Assembly: GCF_019351405.1 (NCBI RefSeq)
Contig: NZ_JAHWZX010000004.1
Span: forward strand, 236,318-300,317
DNA from: Stakelama flava
GTDB lineage: Bacteria; Pseudomonadota; Alphaproteobacteria; Sphingomonadales; Sphingomonadaceae
Direction: 5' to 3'
Length of the DNA stretch: 64,000 nucleotides
Part shown: positions 1 to 11,405 of the stretch, piece after piece
How the letters are laid out: every line of letters begins with the position of its first letter
Position numbering within the stretch: the first letter of the stretch is position 1
The notes under the pieces: generated by a model
Databases searched by the model: none
The model's input: the letters and a program-made list of their open reading frames with translations, nothing else
What the model was told of the DNA's origin: nothing
Made by a program: the position numbers and the translations under genes

Positions 1-2389
<2,389 letters not shown>

Positions 2390-2962
2390 ATGGCGGCCGG
2401 GCTGTTCGTCTGGTCGGGCGCGATCGGTGCGGCCGCAGCGGTTTTGCTGTTGCGGATGGCATGGTCGCGGCCGCGCCGTTCGGTCACGGCGAACCTCGCT
2501 GGCTGGGGGCTGATGACCCTGGCCCTTGCGCTGGCCGGCCGGGGCGCCGGAGCGTGGGGGATCAGCATGGCGTCGCTTGCCGCCACGGCGGTTGCGTTCG
2601 TGCTGCTTGCCCAGGCCGCGATCGTCACCCCGGCGCGGCGGGCGTCCCCGCCCGTCCGACGCGCCAACATCATGCCGGCCAAGGGAACGGGGTGGCGCCT
2701 GCCGCGCCGCTTCGCCACCTTCCTGCTCAGCGTGCCCTGTGCGGCGGGGGCGGCGGTGCTGATCGCGCTGGTCGTGCGGCAATGGTCGCAGGCAGCGGGC
2801 GAAGCCAACGCCAATGTCCTGGCGCTGTATGCCATGCCGATCGGCTGGGCTGTTTTGATGACGGTGATGCTGATGCAGGCGCGGCAATCGGTTCGGCTGG
2901 TCATGGTCGTTATCCCGATCCTTGTCGCTGCGGCGATTTTATGGGCAGGGGGACGGGTGTGA
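2390..2962 (+). CDS. Membrane protein, DUF3325-like, of a PepSY iron-uptake-type pair
   Basis: A 190-residue hydrophobic protein with about five membrane segments in two blocks. The first block, around LAGWGLMTLALALAGRGAG, resembles the small DUF3325 proteins encoded next to PepSY and TonB-receptor genes in siderophore loci. The second block, after about residue 100, has three more helices. Consecutive GTG (2387) and ATG (2390) codons are possible starts; I use the ATG. The stop TGA overlaps the GTG start of the PepSY gene (GTGA), so the two are probably translationally coupled. The biochemical function is unknown. The family link is from memory of pattern, not a search. Confidence 0.6.
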   Translation: MAAGLFVWSGAIGAAAAVLLLRMAWSRPRRSVTANLAGWGLMTLALALAGRGAGAWGISMASLAATAVAFVLLAQAAIVTPARRASPPVRRANIMPAKGTGWRLPRRFATFLLSVPCAAGAAVLIALVVRQWSQAAGEANANVLALYAMPIGWAVLMTVMLMQARQSVRLVMVVIPILVAAAILWAGGRV

Positions 2963-4266
2963 AGCCGTTGATTGCAAAACAGACGGTTCGTTCCGCGCTT
3001 TCCGCGCATGCGGCGATCGGCCTGTTGGCGAGCGCGCTGCTCTATCTGGTCTGTGTCACTGGTACGCTCGTCGTATTCTATCAGGAATGGCAGCGTGTGG
3101 AACAACCGTCCGCGCCCGAAATGACCGCGATTTCCCCCGAGGCGGTGCAAAAATCGGTAACGACGCTGCTTGCATCGGAGGCGGGACATGCGCCCAGCAC
3201 GCATCTGTACGTGCAGCTTCCCTATGGCGGGTTGCCGCGCACCGCCGTCATTACCGACGATCAGGCGATGAATGTCGCGCCCGACGGCACGCTTGCTGGG
3301 GCACAGGAAAAGGGCTGGTCCGAATTTCTGCTGAACCTGCACTACCGGCTAATGCTGCCTGCGACATGGGGACTGATTATCGTCGGCGCGCTGGGGGTTG
3401 TGATGGTTGCGCTGTCAATCACCGGGGTTCTGGCGCATCCGCGTATATTCCGCGATGCCTTTCGCCTGCGCGCGCGGCAGGGCAGTGGGGTGGGGCTTGC
3501 CGACTGGCACAACCGGCTGAGCGTCTGGACGCTGCCCTTTTCGCTGGCGGTCGCCCTGACCGGCGCGGTCATCGGACTTGCCGGTGTGACCAGCTATGGT
3601 TTGGGCAAGCAATTTTACGACGGAGATACCCTGGCTGCCTATACCCCGATTTTCGGTGGAGAGCCGAAGCCGGATCATGCCGTCGGCCCCGTGCCCGACA
3701 TGGCTGCGGCGCTTCGCGGCATGAAGCGGCGCTTCCCGTACGCCGACCCTTATTATGTGATCGTTCACGACCCGCTGACCGCCGGGCAGCATATCCAGAT
3801 TCTGGCGCATATCCCGCACCGGCTGATCTACGGCGAAAGCTACAGCTTCGATGCCGCCGGCCGGTTCCGGAAGAAAGCGGGCATGTCCGACGGTGCGTTG
3901 GGCAAGCAGGCGGCGGCTTCCAATTACAATCTGCATTTCGGCAATTTCGGCGGGCTGCCGGTGAAGATCGCTTATCTGATCTTCGGTGCCGCATTGTGCG
4001 CGATCATCGGCACCGGGCCGGTATTGTGGCTGGGCAAGCGGCGTCGGCGCGGGATGCACGAACCGAAGCTGCGCGCTGCTTGGAACGCTGTGTTATGGGG
4101 CATTCCGGCGATGCTGGCCGCAACGTTGGTGCTTCGCCTGATCGCGGGCAATGCAGCGCCGCTCAACGCTGTTTTCTGGATCGGCATGGCGGCGATCCTG
4201 CTGGTTTCGATCACGCGCGCAGGGCTACGCGATAAGCGCGCGCGGGAATCACTCCAACCGGCCTAG
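2959..4266 (+). CDS. PepSY-associated TM helix protein
   Basis: A 435-residue inner-membrane protein of the PepSY_TM family. Members are often encoded beside TonB-dependent siderophore receptors, and several act as ferric-siderophore reductases. The first helix is ALLYLVCVTGTLVVFYQEW. A periplasmic PepSY-like region follows, then helices near residues 140-165 and 185-215 with the family signature WHNRLSVWTLPF, then two C-terminal helices. The GTG start at 2959 overlaps the previous stop; the same frame is open further upstream, but that part only shadows the neighbouring gene. The 3' end overlaps the convergent MscS gene by 18 bp. It probably acts in metal or haem uptake; the substrate cannot be told. 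Confidence 0.85.
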   Translation: MKPLIAKQTVRSALSAHAAIGLLASALLYLVCVTGTLVVFYQEWQRVEQPSAPEMTAISPEAVQKSVTTLLASEAGHAPSTHLYVQLPYGGLPRTAVITDDQAMNVAPDGTLAGAQEKGWSEFLLNLHYRLMLPATWGLIIVGALGVVMVALSITGVLAHPRIFRDAFRLRARQGSGVGLADWHNRLSVWTLPFSLAVALTGAVIGLAGVTSYGLGKQFYDGDTLAAYTPIFGGEPKPDHAVGPVPDMAAALRGMKRRFPYADPYYVIVHDPLTAGQHIQILAHIPHRLIYGESYSFDAAGRFRKKAGMSDGALGKQAAASNYNLHFGNFGGLPVKIAYLIFGAALCAIIGTGPVLWLGKRRRRGMHEPKLRAAWNAVLWGIPAMLAATLVLRLIAGNAAPLNAVFWIGMAAILLVSITRAGLRDKRARESLQPA

Positions 4267-5460
4267 CGCACGGGCGAAGTCGCTGCCGGCCGGATGCTGG
4301 AACAGGCGCAGGCCGAATTCGGGGAGCATCGCGATGAGATGGTCGAAAATATCGGCCTGCACCGCTTCGAACTCGACAAAGCCGGTGCGCGCGACGAAGC
4401 AATAGATTTCGAGCGGCAGTCCTTCCGGCGTCGGATCGCGCTGCCGGACCAGGCGCAGCATGTCCTGAGCGACCAGCGGATGCGCGCGCAGATATCCCTC
4501 AACATAGGCGCGGTAGGTGCCGATATTGGTCAACCGGCGCTGTTCGCTCGCGTCCCGGTCGCGGTTCCAATGGTCGATCTCGCGTCGCCTTGCCTGAAGA
4601 TAGGGACGCATCGCGCCGAGCGCCTCCAGCTTGTCCATCTGCGCCCCCGTCAGATAGCCGACGCAATTCTGGTCGACGGACAGCGCGCGCTGAATCCGCC
4701 GCCCGCCCGAATCCTGCATCCCCCGCCAGTTGCGAAATGATTCCGAAATCAGCCGATGGGTGGGGATGGTGGTGATGGTATGGTCCCAATTCTGCACCTT
4801 CACCGTGTGCAGCGCGATATCGATGACATCGCCATCGGCGTTGAGCTGCGGCATTTCGATCCAGTCGCCCACGCGAAGCATGTCGTTCGACGCAAGCTGA
4901 ACCGAGGCGACGAGCGAAAGGATCGTATCCTTGAATACCAGCATCAAAACCGCTGCCATCGCTCCCAGCCCCGACAGCAACAGCAGCGGCGATTGCTCCA
5001 TCAGCGCGGCGACCATCAGGATGGCAGCGCCCAGATAGACCAGGATCTTGATCACCTGGACATAGCCCTTGATGGGGCGCGAGCGCGCTTCGGGCCGACG
5101 GCGATACAGTTCGTTGACGACGCTCAGCCCCGCGCTGAGCGCCATTGCGATGCACAGCACGACAATCGCCGAACAGATATTGCCGACCACCGTGTCGATT
5201 TCCGGCGACAGATGCGGCACCAGCCGAATTCCGCGTTCCACCACCAGCGTCGGTATGATGGTGGCCAGCCGCTGCGCCACGCGCGGAAGCGAGGGCAGAT
5301 CGTCATCGAACGCGACCCGTTCCAGATAGCGCCAGATCAGCCGTAGCAGCACCTGTTTGACGACAAGGTTCGCCGCCGCGGCTGCGAGCGCAAGTGCGAC
5401 GATGCTGATCAGCGTCTGGGCAAAGTTATTGAGTTCGAACTGGGGAAAGGTGAAATCCAT
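4249..5460 (-). CDS. MscS-family mechanosensitive channel, YbdG/MscM-like
   Basis: A 403-residue inner-membrane channel that would release solutes under hypo-osmotic stress. Four to five membrane segments precede the MscS core. The pore helix is SGLGAMAAVLMLVFKDTIL and leads into the beta domain VQLASNDMLRVGDWIEMP. The long cytosolic tail (IPTHRLISESFRNWRGMQDSGGRRI) and overall length fit the YbdG branch better than small MscS (about 285 residues). The ATG at 5460 is preferred; the frame extends to a TTG at 5499 but without a membrane-protein-like start. It is convergent with the PepSY gene and overlaps its last codons. Confidence 0.9.
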   Translation of the reverse strand: MDFTFPQFELNNFAQTLISIVALALAAAAANLVVKQVLLRLIWRYLERVAFDDDLPSLPRVAQRLATIIPTLVVERGIRLVPHLSPEIDTVVGNICSAIVVLCIAMALSAGLSVVNELYRRRPEARSRPIKGYVQVIKILVYLGAAILMVAALMEQSPLLLLSGLGAMAAVLMLVFKDTILSLVASVQLASNDMLRVGDWIEMPQLNADGDVIDIALHTVKVQNWDHTITTIPTHRLISESFRNWRGMQDSGGRRIQRALSVDQNCVGYLTGAQMDKLEALGAMRPYLQARRREIDHWNRDRDASEQRRLTNIGTYRAYVEGYLRAHPLVAQDMLRLVRQRDPTPEGLPLEIYCFVARTGFVEFEAVQADIFDHLIAMLPEFGLRLFQHPAGSDFARALGRLE

Positions 5461-5626
5461 GGCGCCGCGCGTAGTAACGCCGCGGCGCTCGCGCGCCAAC
5501 CGCTGTGCGCGATCGTAAAATCGCCCGGCAACTTTTCATCGCGCCAGGGAAAATGCTGGACATGCCGACACCGCCGCGCGTTGGTGGCGACGGCTTATAC
5601 ATGAACAAAAAGGGGATGCACACGGC

Positions 5627-5890
5627 ATGGAAGACAGGCCGCTGGTACAGGCAATCAAATGGGCAGCAACGGCCAGCGGCGTGCTGGCGGCGTTCATGGT
5701 GTCGCTCGATCTCGGTCGCCGGACGGTAGGCGTCGGGTTCATCATTTTCACATTTTCAAGCGTCGCATGGATCACGGCCGCCGCGATGTCCGACGACTGG
5801 GCGCTGGGGACGCAGAACGGCGTTTTGTTCGCAATCAACCTGTTCGGTATCTATCGCTATCTGATCCGGGAAAAGCCACTGCATGGCTGA
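5627..5890 (+). CDS. Small two- to three-helix membrane protein
   Basis: An 87-residue protein, MEDRPLVQAIKWAATASGVL at the start, with hydrophobic segments near residues 10-30, 35-55 and 60-80 and a basic C-terminus (YRYLIREKPLHG). AGGGG lies upstream of the ATG. The stop overlaps the start of the prepilin-peptidase gene by 8 bp, so the two are likely coupled. I do not recognise a characterised family. Confidence 0.75.
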   Translation: MEDRPLVQAIKWAATASGVLAAFMVSLDLGRRTVGVGFIIFTFSSVAWITAAAMSDDWALGTQNGVLFAINLFGIYRYLIREKPLHG

Positions 5891-6632
5891 GGCGCTATGG
5901 TTTTGGGTGGCGGGGCTTGCCGTGCTCGGCCTGATCTTTGGCAGCTTTATCGCGACGGTGGTGGTGCGCTGGCCGCAAGCGCGATCGGCGCTGAAAGGCA
6001 GGTCCGAATGCGATGGTTGCGGCAAACCGCTACGCGCGGCCGAGCTGATCCCGCTGCTGAGCTTCGCGCTGCAGCGCGGGCGTTGCCGAGAATGCGGGAG
6101 GCGGATCGATGCGATACATCCGTTATGCGAAGCGCTTGGCCTGATCATCGGTCTGTCGGCGGGCGTGGCGGTGCCCGGGTGGCCGGGCGCCGCCGGCGCT
6201 GTGTTCGGATGGCTGTTGCTGCTGCTGGGAACGCTCGACCTTCGCGCTTTCTGGCTTCCCAATGTGCTGACCGGTGCTTTGGCGCTGGCAGGGATCGGTG
6301 CTGGCCTTGCCGGACTTCCGCCTGCCATCGAGGACCGTCTGATCGGCGGCGCGGCCGGTTTCGCCTGCCTGTGGTTCATTGCCCTGGTGTATCGCCGAAC
6401 GCGTGGGCGCGAAGGGCTGGGCGGGGGCGACGCCAAATTACTCGGCGCGATCGGACTGTGGCTTGGCTGGCGTGACCTGCCGATGCTGGTGCTTGTCGCG
6501 TGCATGATCGGCCTGATCGCTGTCGTGGCTCAGATGCTGCGCGGCCGCACGGTTTCGGCCACGACTCAACTGCCGCTGGGCACGTTGCTGGCGCTGGCCG
6601 CATATTCATTATGGCTTACGGCAAGCCATTGA
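5883..6632 (+). CDS. A24 family prepilin peptidase
   Basis: A 249-residue membrane aspartyl protease that cleaves leader peptides of type IV pilin-like proteins. The N-terminal GSFIATVVVRWP and the zinc tetracysteine pair CDGCG / CRECG mark the cytoplasmic N-methyltransferase domain. The two catalytic aspartates are in TLDLRAFWLPNVLTG (about residue 119) and GGGDAKLLGAIG (GxGD). It is shorter than the usual 270-290 residues. No pilin genes are nearby; its only partner is the overlapping 87-residue membrane protein. Confidence 0.9.
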   Translation: MAEALWFWVAGLAVLGLIFGSFIATVVVRWPQARSALKGRSECDGCGKPLRAAELIPLLSFALQRGRCRECGRRIDAIHPLCEALGLIIGLSAGVAVPGWPGAAGAVFGWLLLLLGTLDLRAFWLPNVLTGALALAGIGAGLAGLPPAIEDRLIGGAAGFACLWFIALVYRRTRGREGLGGGDAKLLGAIGLWLGWRDLPMLVLVACMIGLIAVVAQMLRGRTVSATTQLPLGTLLALAAYSLWLTASH

Positions 6633-6670
6633 ACGGCGGAAACGCTGAGTTATCGCCTTGATGGCCGGGC

Positions 6671-6700
6671 AAAAAAAGGGGCCGCCCGAAGGCGACCCTT
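6671..6700 (-). terminator. Rho-independent terminator for the DUF1989 gene
   Basis: Read on the minus strand, AAGGGTCGCC-TTCG-GGCGGCCCCTT forms a GC-rich hairpin with a one-base bulge, followed by seven T. It lies about 105 bp after the DUF1989 stop and faces the end of the prepilin-peptidase gene. Confidence 0.7.
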
Positions 6701-6804
6701 GAAAAGTTTTAGGAGAGGATGCCTGAAAAGGCCTGATCCTTGTGCACCGCAGCAATTCGGATTGCAAGTGCGAAATGCATTTTCGTATAAAAAAGTCCGT
6801 AGAA

Positions 6805-7389
6805 TCATTCGATCCGATAATGGATCGGCTTGAAACTGCCGCCGTTCGAATCGGGCGCGGAGCAGGCGGTAAGCCCGATCACCAGATCCATTTCGGCGCG
6901 CAAGGTAATGTGGTCGCCCGCCTTGCTTATCGGAGGAAGCACCCGCAATTTACCCGTTTCGCCGTCGATCGGCACATTCATGAAGCAGTTGAATGCAACC
7001 GGTATTCGATCCGGTTCAATGCCATAGGGCGCCAATGCTTCGGCGAGATTTCCGAAACAGCCGCGATGGGGCGGCTGACCAGGATAAAAGTGATGAAAGG
7101 TGTCGACCGAACAGGGCGTGAGCAGGAAATCATGCATGCCTACCGTGTCCTCGACGATTTCCAACATTGCATTGGACCGGTTCGAATAAAGCCGGTGCCC
7201 GGTCGTCAGGCGTATCGTTTCCGCGTAATCGAGCGTTCGTCCGGAAGAGATCGCTTCATCCATGTCATCCGCGTTGAAGGCGAGGAGGTCGGCCACCTGC
7301 TCGCCCTTCGGATCGACCACGGTCAGCATCTTGCCTGCGGACAGACGGAAGGCGGTGCCGCTTCGTTCGGGAATGACCATCATATTCAT
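6805..7389 (-). CDS. DUF1989 protein, urea carboxylase-associated / CgdAB-like
   Basis: A 194-residue soluble protein of the DUF1989 family. Two family members (CgdA/CgdB) form carboxyguanidine deiminase with guanidine carboxylase; others are only known as urea-carboxylase-associated proteins. Conserved-looking blocks are GKMLTVVDPKGEQVADLLAF, SVDTFHHFYPGQPPHRGCFGN, FNCFMNVPID and the C-terminal TACSAPDSNGGSFKPIHYRI. Its ATG overlaps the stop of the upstream GntA-like gene (ATGA), and a terminator follows. No carboxylase is in the window and only one DUF1989 gene is present, so the true substrate is open. Confidence 0.85.
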   Translation of the reverse strand: MNMMVIPERSGTAFRLSAGKMLTVVDPKGEQVADLLAFNADDMDEAISSGRTLDYAETIRLTTGHRLYSNRSNAMLEIVEDTVGMHDFLLTPCSVDTFHHFYPGQPPHRGCFGNLAEALAPYGIEPDRIPVAFNCFMNVPIDGETGKLRVLPPISKAGDHITLRAEMDLVIGLTACSAPDSNGGSFKPIHYRIE

Positions 7390-8072
7390 TTGCCGGTTCC
7401 GTGATATTCGAACGGTGGTGCCCAGCCATCGTCGACGATCCTGCCGCTATACTGGCGCGCCTCGCTCGACTGTCCGTGCGGCGCGAGCATGGGGTTGCGC
7501 GATCCGGCGAGCCGTTCGTCGCGGCTCATAATTTTTTCGCGCATGCCTTCATATTTATTTTCCTGCCGAAGGCGCTCGAATTGATCGTGCAGATTGAAGA
7601 TCAGCGCAGGGCGTTCGAAACGGCGCGCCGGACGGCTGGCATTGGGGTGCAAGCCGACGATGAAAAAGGCTTCGCCACCGAAGCTGAGCGAGAAATGCGG
7701 GTTCGCCGGATCGGCGCTGACCCGGTCGTCATATTCCTGTCCGCGCCAGACATCCTTGTCCGACAATGACTGGACGCGCTGCCATAGCGCGCGTTCGAAG
7801 GCCGCTTCGTCCAGATCGACGGGTCGGTCGAAAATGACCGCGAAACTGCGGTACATCGCAGGGGCTTTGCGATATTCCTCGGCCCAGCGCAGCAACGCGT
7901 CATGGATGCGCAGATCGTCCCAGGCACTGTCGATCGCGTTGCACGCAAGCACGTTCAGAGTCCCGCGGGCGAGCGCTGCTTTCGCGCCGACGCATGGAAA
8001 CGCCTGTTCACCGATATGGGCGAACAACAGGCTTTGCAGGCGCTCCTGCGCTTCGTGTTGCCAGTCAAACAT
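7386..8072 (-). CDS. YqcI/YcgG family protein, GntA-like haem-dependent N-oxygenase
   Basis: A 228-residue protein of the YqcI/YcgG family. The characterised member GntA hydroxylates a guanidino nitrogen in guanitoxin biosynthesis using haem. Typical features are FPCVGAKAALARGTL near the start, YRSFAVIF, the SDPxNPHFSLSFGGEAFFIVGLHP-type core with ASRPARRF, and the C-terminal Asn-Pro plus S..ARQYSGR block. It is the first gene of a two-gene unit with the DUF1989 gene, 103 bp after hmgA. The family is clear; the enzyme activity here is inferred. Confidence 0.8.
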   Translation of the reverse strand: MFDWQHEAQERLQSLLFAHIGEQAFPCVGAKAALARGTLNVLACNAIDSAWDDLRIHDALLRWAEEYRKAPAMYRSFAVIFDRPVDLDEAAFERALWQRVQSLSDKDVWRGQEYDDRVSADPANPHFSLSFGGEAFFIVGLHPNASRPARRFERPALIFNLHDQFERLRQENKYEGMREKIMSRDERLAGSRNPMLAPHGQSSEARQYSGRIVDDGWAPPFEYHGTGK

Positions 8073-8175
8073 GGATCAAGGGAACCCTTTTCGGGATTTG
8101 TTGCCACCCTCCAACGTTACGACCAAAGGGCGGTTCCGTCTCACTTGATCGGTGTTAAGGTATTGAAGAAAAAAG

Positions 8176-9462
8176 CTATCGCACGGGTGTCTTGGCCTTG
8201 GGAAAGCCGGCCCATGCTTCGTCATAATCGGTTTGCGCGCAGTCGGCTGCGAACGCAGTCGGGCGGAATATCCATCGGCTTTCAACCATGAACGCCATGG
8301 TGTTTTCGATTTTTTGCGGCTGCAACGTGGCTTCGCTCGCCGCCCGCCAGCTTGCGACATCAGGACCATGGCCCGACATCTGATTGTGCAGGCTCAACGC
8401 GCCAGGGCCGAACCCTTCGGCCTTTGCATCATACGCGCCGTGGATCAGTCCCATCGCCTCGCTCATCACATTGCGGTGAAACCAGGGCGGGCGGAATGTA
8501 TCCTCCGCCACCATCCAGCGCGGGGGGAATATGACGAAATCGGCATTCGCCGTGCCGGGCACATCGCTGGGCGAGGTGAGGACGGTGAAGATCGAAGGAT
8601 CGGGGTGATCGAAACTGACCGTACCGATCGCGTTAAAGCGCGAAAGATCATATTTGCACGGTGCGAGGTTGCCGTGCCAGGCAACCACGTCGAGCGGCGA
8701 GCGGCCGAGATTGGTGGTCCATAACCGGCCGAGATATTTCTGGACGAGTTCGAAATCGCCCTCCACATCCTCGTACCAGGTGACCGGCGTTTCGAAATCA
8801 CGCGGATTGGCAAGCCCGTTTGACCCGATCGGACCAAGGTCGGGGAGGCGGAAAGGCGCGCCATGGTTTTCGGCGACATAGCCGCGCGCCGCGCCGTCGG
8901 GCAGCGTGACACGAAATCGCAGCCCACGCGGGATCAAAGCGATTTCACCGGGGGACAGGTCGATCCGCCCCATTTCGGTGAGCAGGACCAGCCGCCCTTG
9001 TTCGGGGATGAAAAGCAGTTCGCCATCGGCGGAAACGAAAGCCCGGCGCTCCATATCGCGGTTGGCTCGGTAGATATGGACGACGGCGCCGCTTTGCGTT
9101 TCGGGACCGTGGCTGGACAGCATTGTCGCCATGCCGTCGATCCAGTCGGTATCGCATTGCGGCATCGCCAGCGGCGACCAGCGCATCCGGTTCGGCGACA
9201 GCGGCTGATTGTCGGTATCCGGTTTGAACGCTTTCGCGCCTGTGTATCGCGTGAAAGGCGGGTGCGCCGCCGACGGGCGCAGGCGATACAGCCAGGACCG
9301 GCGATTTTCATTGCGCGGCGCGGTGAAGGCGGTGCCCGAAAGCTGTTCGGCGTAAAGGCCGAAAGCAGGGCGTTGCGGGGAATTGCGGCCGACGGGCAGC
9401 GCGCCGGGAATGGCTTCGCTGGCGAAATGATTGCCGAATCCGCTCACATACCGATCAGCCAC
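8176..9462 (-). CDS. hmgA: Homogentisate 1,2-dioxygenase
   Basis: A 428-residue iron enzyme that opens the ring of homogentisate to maleylacetoacetate in tyrosine/phenylalanine catabolism. The start [13 protein letters not shown] is the family signature. The iron-ligand region [17 protein letters not shown] and [10 protein letters not shown] near the C-terminus carry the His/Glu/His set. The GTG at 9462 is chosen because GGGAGAG stands 8 bases upstream and the length then equals the family norm; the frame stays open to 9585 without homology-like sequence. It sits 200 bp downstream of hppD, the preceding pathway step. Confidence 0.96.
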   Translation of the reverse strand: MADRYVSGFGNHFASEAIPGALPVGRNSPQRPAFGLYAEQLSGTAFTAPRNENRRSWLYRLRPSAAHPPFTRYTGAKAFKPDTDNQPLSPNRMRWSPLAMPQCDTDWIDGMATMLSSHGPETQSGAVVHIYRANRDMERRAFVSADGELLFIPEQGRLVLLTEMGRIDLSPGEIALIPRGLRFRVTLPDGAARGYVAENHGAPFRLPDLGPIGSNGLANPRDFETPVTWYEDVEGDFELVQKYLGRLWTTNLGRSPLDVVAWHGNLAPCKYDLSRFNAIGTVSFDHPDPSIFTVLTSPSDVPGTANADFVIFPPRWMVAEDTFRPPWFHRNVMSEAMGLIHGAYDAKAEGFGPGALSLHNQMSGHGPDVASWRAASEATLQPQKIENTMAFMVESRWIFRPTAFAADCAQTDYDEAWAGFPKAKTPVR

Positions 9463-9664
9463 GTCATGCTCTCCCGAAAATGGAACTGGCCGCTCCGTAA
9501 CGATCGACCGTCGCTTTGCGGAGGTATGCGGTCCGCCGCCATGCTCGTCATTATTGCTGTGCGCCCCCTGATTGCGGGCGGGCATGGCAGCGGACCACGG
9601 GCCGTTTCCCGCCGGGCTTCCTCCTACAGACCCCCGGCCGGCCTCTCCAACTGGTGCGGGCGGA

Positions 9665-10738
9665 TTACGCCTCGCTATCTTCCTTTGCCGGGATCACGCC
9701 CCGGCGAATCTGGTCAAGCTCGATGCTTTCGAACAAGGCTTTGAAATTGCCTTCGCCAAAGCCTTCATTGCCCTTGCGCTGAATGATTTCGAAGAAAATC
9801 GGGCCGACCATATTCTGGGTGAAAATCTGCAGGAGCAGCCCTTCGCCTGTTTCGGGCGATCCGTCGATCAAAATCTTGCGTTCGCGCATTTTTTGAATGT
9901 CATGGCCGTGACCGGGAAGGCGTTCGTCGATCAAATCGTAATAGGTGTCGGGCGTGTCCTGAAACTTTACACCATTGGCGCGAAGCGCGTCGACGGTAGC
10001 GAAAATATCGTCGGTGGTGAGCGCAAGATGCTGGATTCCCTCACCCTTATAATCCTTGATGAACTCTTCGATCTGCGAATGTTCGTCGCGGCTTTCGTTC
10101 AGCGGAATACGAATCTTGTCGTCCGGCGCGGTCATCGCGCGGCTGAGCAGGCCGGTCTGCTGCCCCTCGATATCGAAATAGCGGATTTCGCGGAAGTTGA
10201 AGATCGATTCGTAATAATTGGCCCAGTAATCCATCCGGCCGCGCTGCAGATTATGGGTAAGGTGATCCAGCGTTTCCAAGCCGGCTTTATGCTGCGGCAG
10301 CGCGCCTTCGACCGGATCGAAATCGGTATCGTAGATCGTCTGATCGCCATGTTTGTCGACCAGATACAGGTTGGCGCCGCCGATCCCTTCGATCGCGGGA
10401 ATGTCGAGCTCGCCCGGTCCGTTGTTACCCTTCACCTCTGTCGCGCCGCGTTCGACGGCCAGCTTGAGCGCTGCCTGCGCATCGGCGACGCGGAACGCCA
10501 TCGCATTTGCGGACGGGCCATGCGCGTTACGGAATCCGGCAACCTGGCCTTCCGGCTCCATGTTGAGCAGGAAATTGATATCGCCCTGATTATAGCGGCG
10601 CACATTTTTCGATTTGTGGTTGGCGACATGGGTGAAACCCATCCGGGTGAACAGGTCCGCCAGCGCTTCCGGGTCGGGCCCGGTGAATTCGACGAATTCG
10701 AAGCCGTCAAGGCCCATCGGGTTGTCGCGCGCTTCCAT
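9665..10738 (-). CDS. hppD: 4-hydroxyphenylpyruvate dioxygenase
   Basis: A 357-residue Fe(II) enzyme converting 4-hydroxyphenylpyruvate to homogentisate, the substrate of the next gene. Two vicinal-oxygen-chelate domains are visible. The metal ligands lie in [11 protein letters not shown] (His), GIQHLALTT (His) and [12 protein letters not shown] (Glu). The ATG at 10738 follows an AAGGA; a TTG one codon upstream is ignored. It diverges from a MarR regulator gene across 133 bp, which probably controls it. Confidence 0.97.
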   Translation of the reverse strand: MEARDNPMGLDGFEFVEFTGPDPEALADLFTRMGFTHVANHKSKNVRRYNQGDINFLLNMEPEGQVAGFRNAHGPSANAMAFRVADAQAALKLAVERGATEVKGNNGPGELDIPAIEGIGGANLYLVDKHGDQTIYDTDFDPVEGALPQHKAGLETLDHLTHNLQRGRMDYWANYYESIFNFREIRYFDIEGQQTGLLSRAMTAPDDKIRIPLNESRDEHSQIEEFIKDYKGEGIQHLALTTDDIFATVDALRANGVKFQDTPDTYYDLIDERLPGHGHDIQKMRERKILIDGSPETGEGLLLQIFTQNMVGPIFFEIIQRKGNEGFGEGNFKALFESIELDQIRRGVIPAKEDSEA

Positions 10739-10765
10739 CAAATCGGTCCTTCGTGGCTATGATCG

Positions 10766-10795
10766 TTGCAATTGATACTAATCTAGCAACTCGCC
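10766..10795. promoter_or_regulatory. Possible MarR operator near hppD
   Basis: The arms GTTGC and GCAAC are separated by 16 bp of AT-rich sequence, about 30 bp upstream of hppD and close to the divergent marR gene. The location fits an operator overlapping the hppD promoter. The arms are short, so the call is tentative. Confidence 0.3.
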
Positions 10796-10848
10796 CCATC
10801 AGTGTCAAAAGCGCTGGTCACGCGATAAGGGGGCAAGGATACGGCCAA

Positions 10849-10863
10849 TTTTAGCGGCTAAAA
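10849..10863. promoter_or_regulatory. Perfect palindrome TTTTAGCGGCTAAAA before marR
   Basis: Two 7-bp arms around a central G form a perfect inverted repeat ending 8 bp before the marR start codon. Size and position suit an autoregulatory MarR-type operator, though the site could also act on hppD. Confidence 0.45.
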
Positions 10864-10871
10864 GAGGTATC

Positions 10872-11324
10872 ATGACTACGCTTCAGCTAGACGCATTCCT
10901 GCCTTATCGCCTGTCGATCGCATCGAACCGGGTGTCGGGCGTGATCGCCACCGCCTATCAGGCGCTGTTCGGGCTGAAGATTCCCGAATGGCGGCTGGTC
11001 TGCGTACTTGCAGAGGGCGGGGGGATGAGCCAGCAGGCGCTGGGCGTAGCGACCCGCATGGACAAGGTGATGGTCAGCCGCGCGGCGATCGCGCTGGTCG
11101 ACCGTGATCTGGTGGTGCGCGAACCCAATCCCGCCGATCAGCGATCGCATCTGCTGTCGCTCAGCGAGCTGGGGCAGCAGTTATACGATCAGATCGCGCC
11201 CAAGGCGCTGGAGATCGAACGCGAATTGTTCGCCGGTTTTTCCGATGCGGAGCGAAAGGAGCTGATGGAAATGCTGCTCCGCCTCGAATCCGCAGCCGAA
11301 CGCTATGAGGCGGAGCAGACTTGA
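10872..11324 (+). CDS. MarR family transcriptional regulator of tyrosine catabolism
   Basis: A 150-residue winged-helix regulator. MSQQALGVATRMDKVMVSRAAIALVDRDLVVREPNPADQR spans the recognition helix and wing with the family's DxRSH motif. N- and C-terminal helices would form the dimer interface. It is divergent from hppD, which with hmgA is the obvious target; the ligand may be homogentisate or 4-hydroxyphenylpyruvate (inference). Inverted repeats lie in the shared promoter region. Confidence 0.9.
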   Translation: MTTLQLDAFLPYRLSIASNRVSGVIATAYQALFGLKIPEWRLVCVLAEGGGMSQQALGVATRMDKVMVSRAAIALVDRDLVVREPNPADQRSHLLSLSELGQQLYDQIAPKALEIERELFAGFSDAERKELMEMLLRLESAAERYEAEQT

Positions 11325-11405
11325 TCGCGCCGTGCCCCTTGTCGTAATCGGTTGTGGCCTCCCCGGGCTATGCCGAGTGAAATACGCGTGTGCCAAGGAG
11401 GAATC

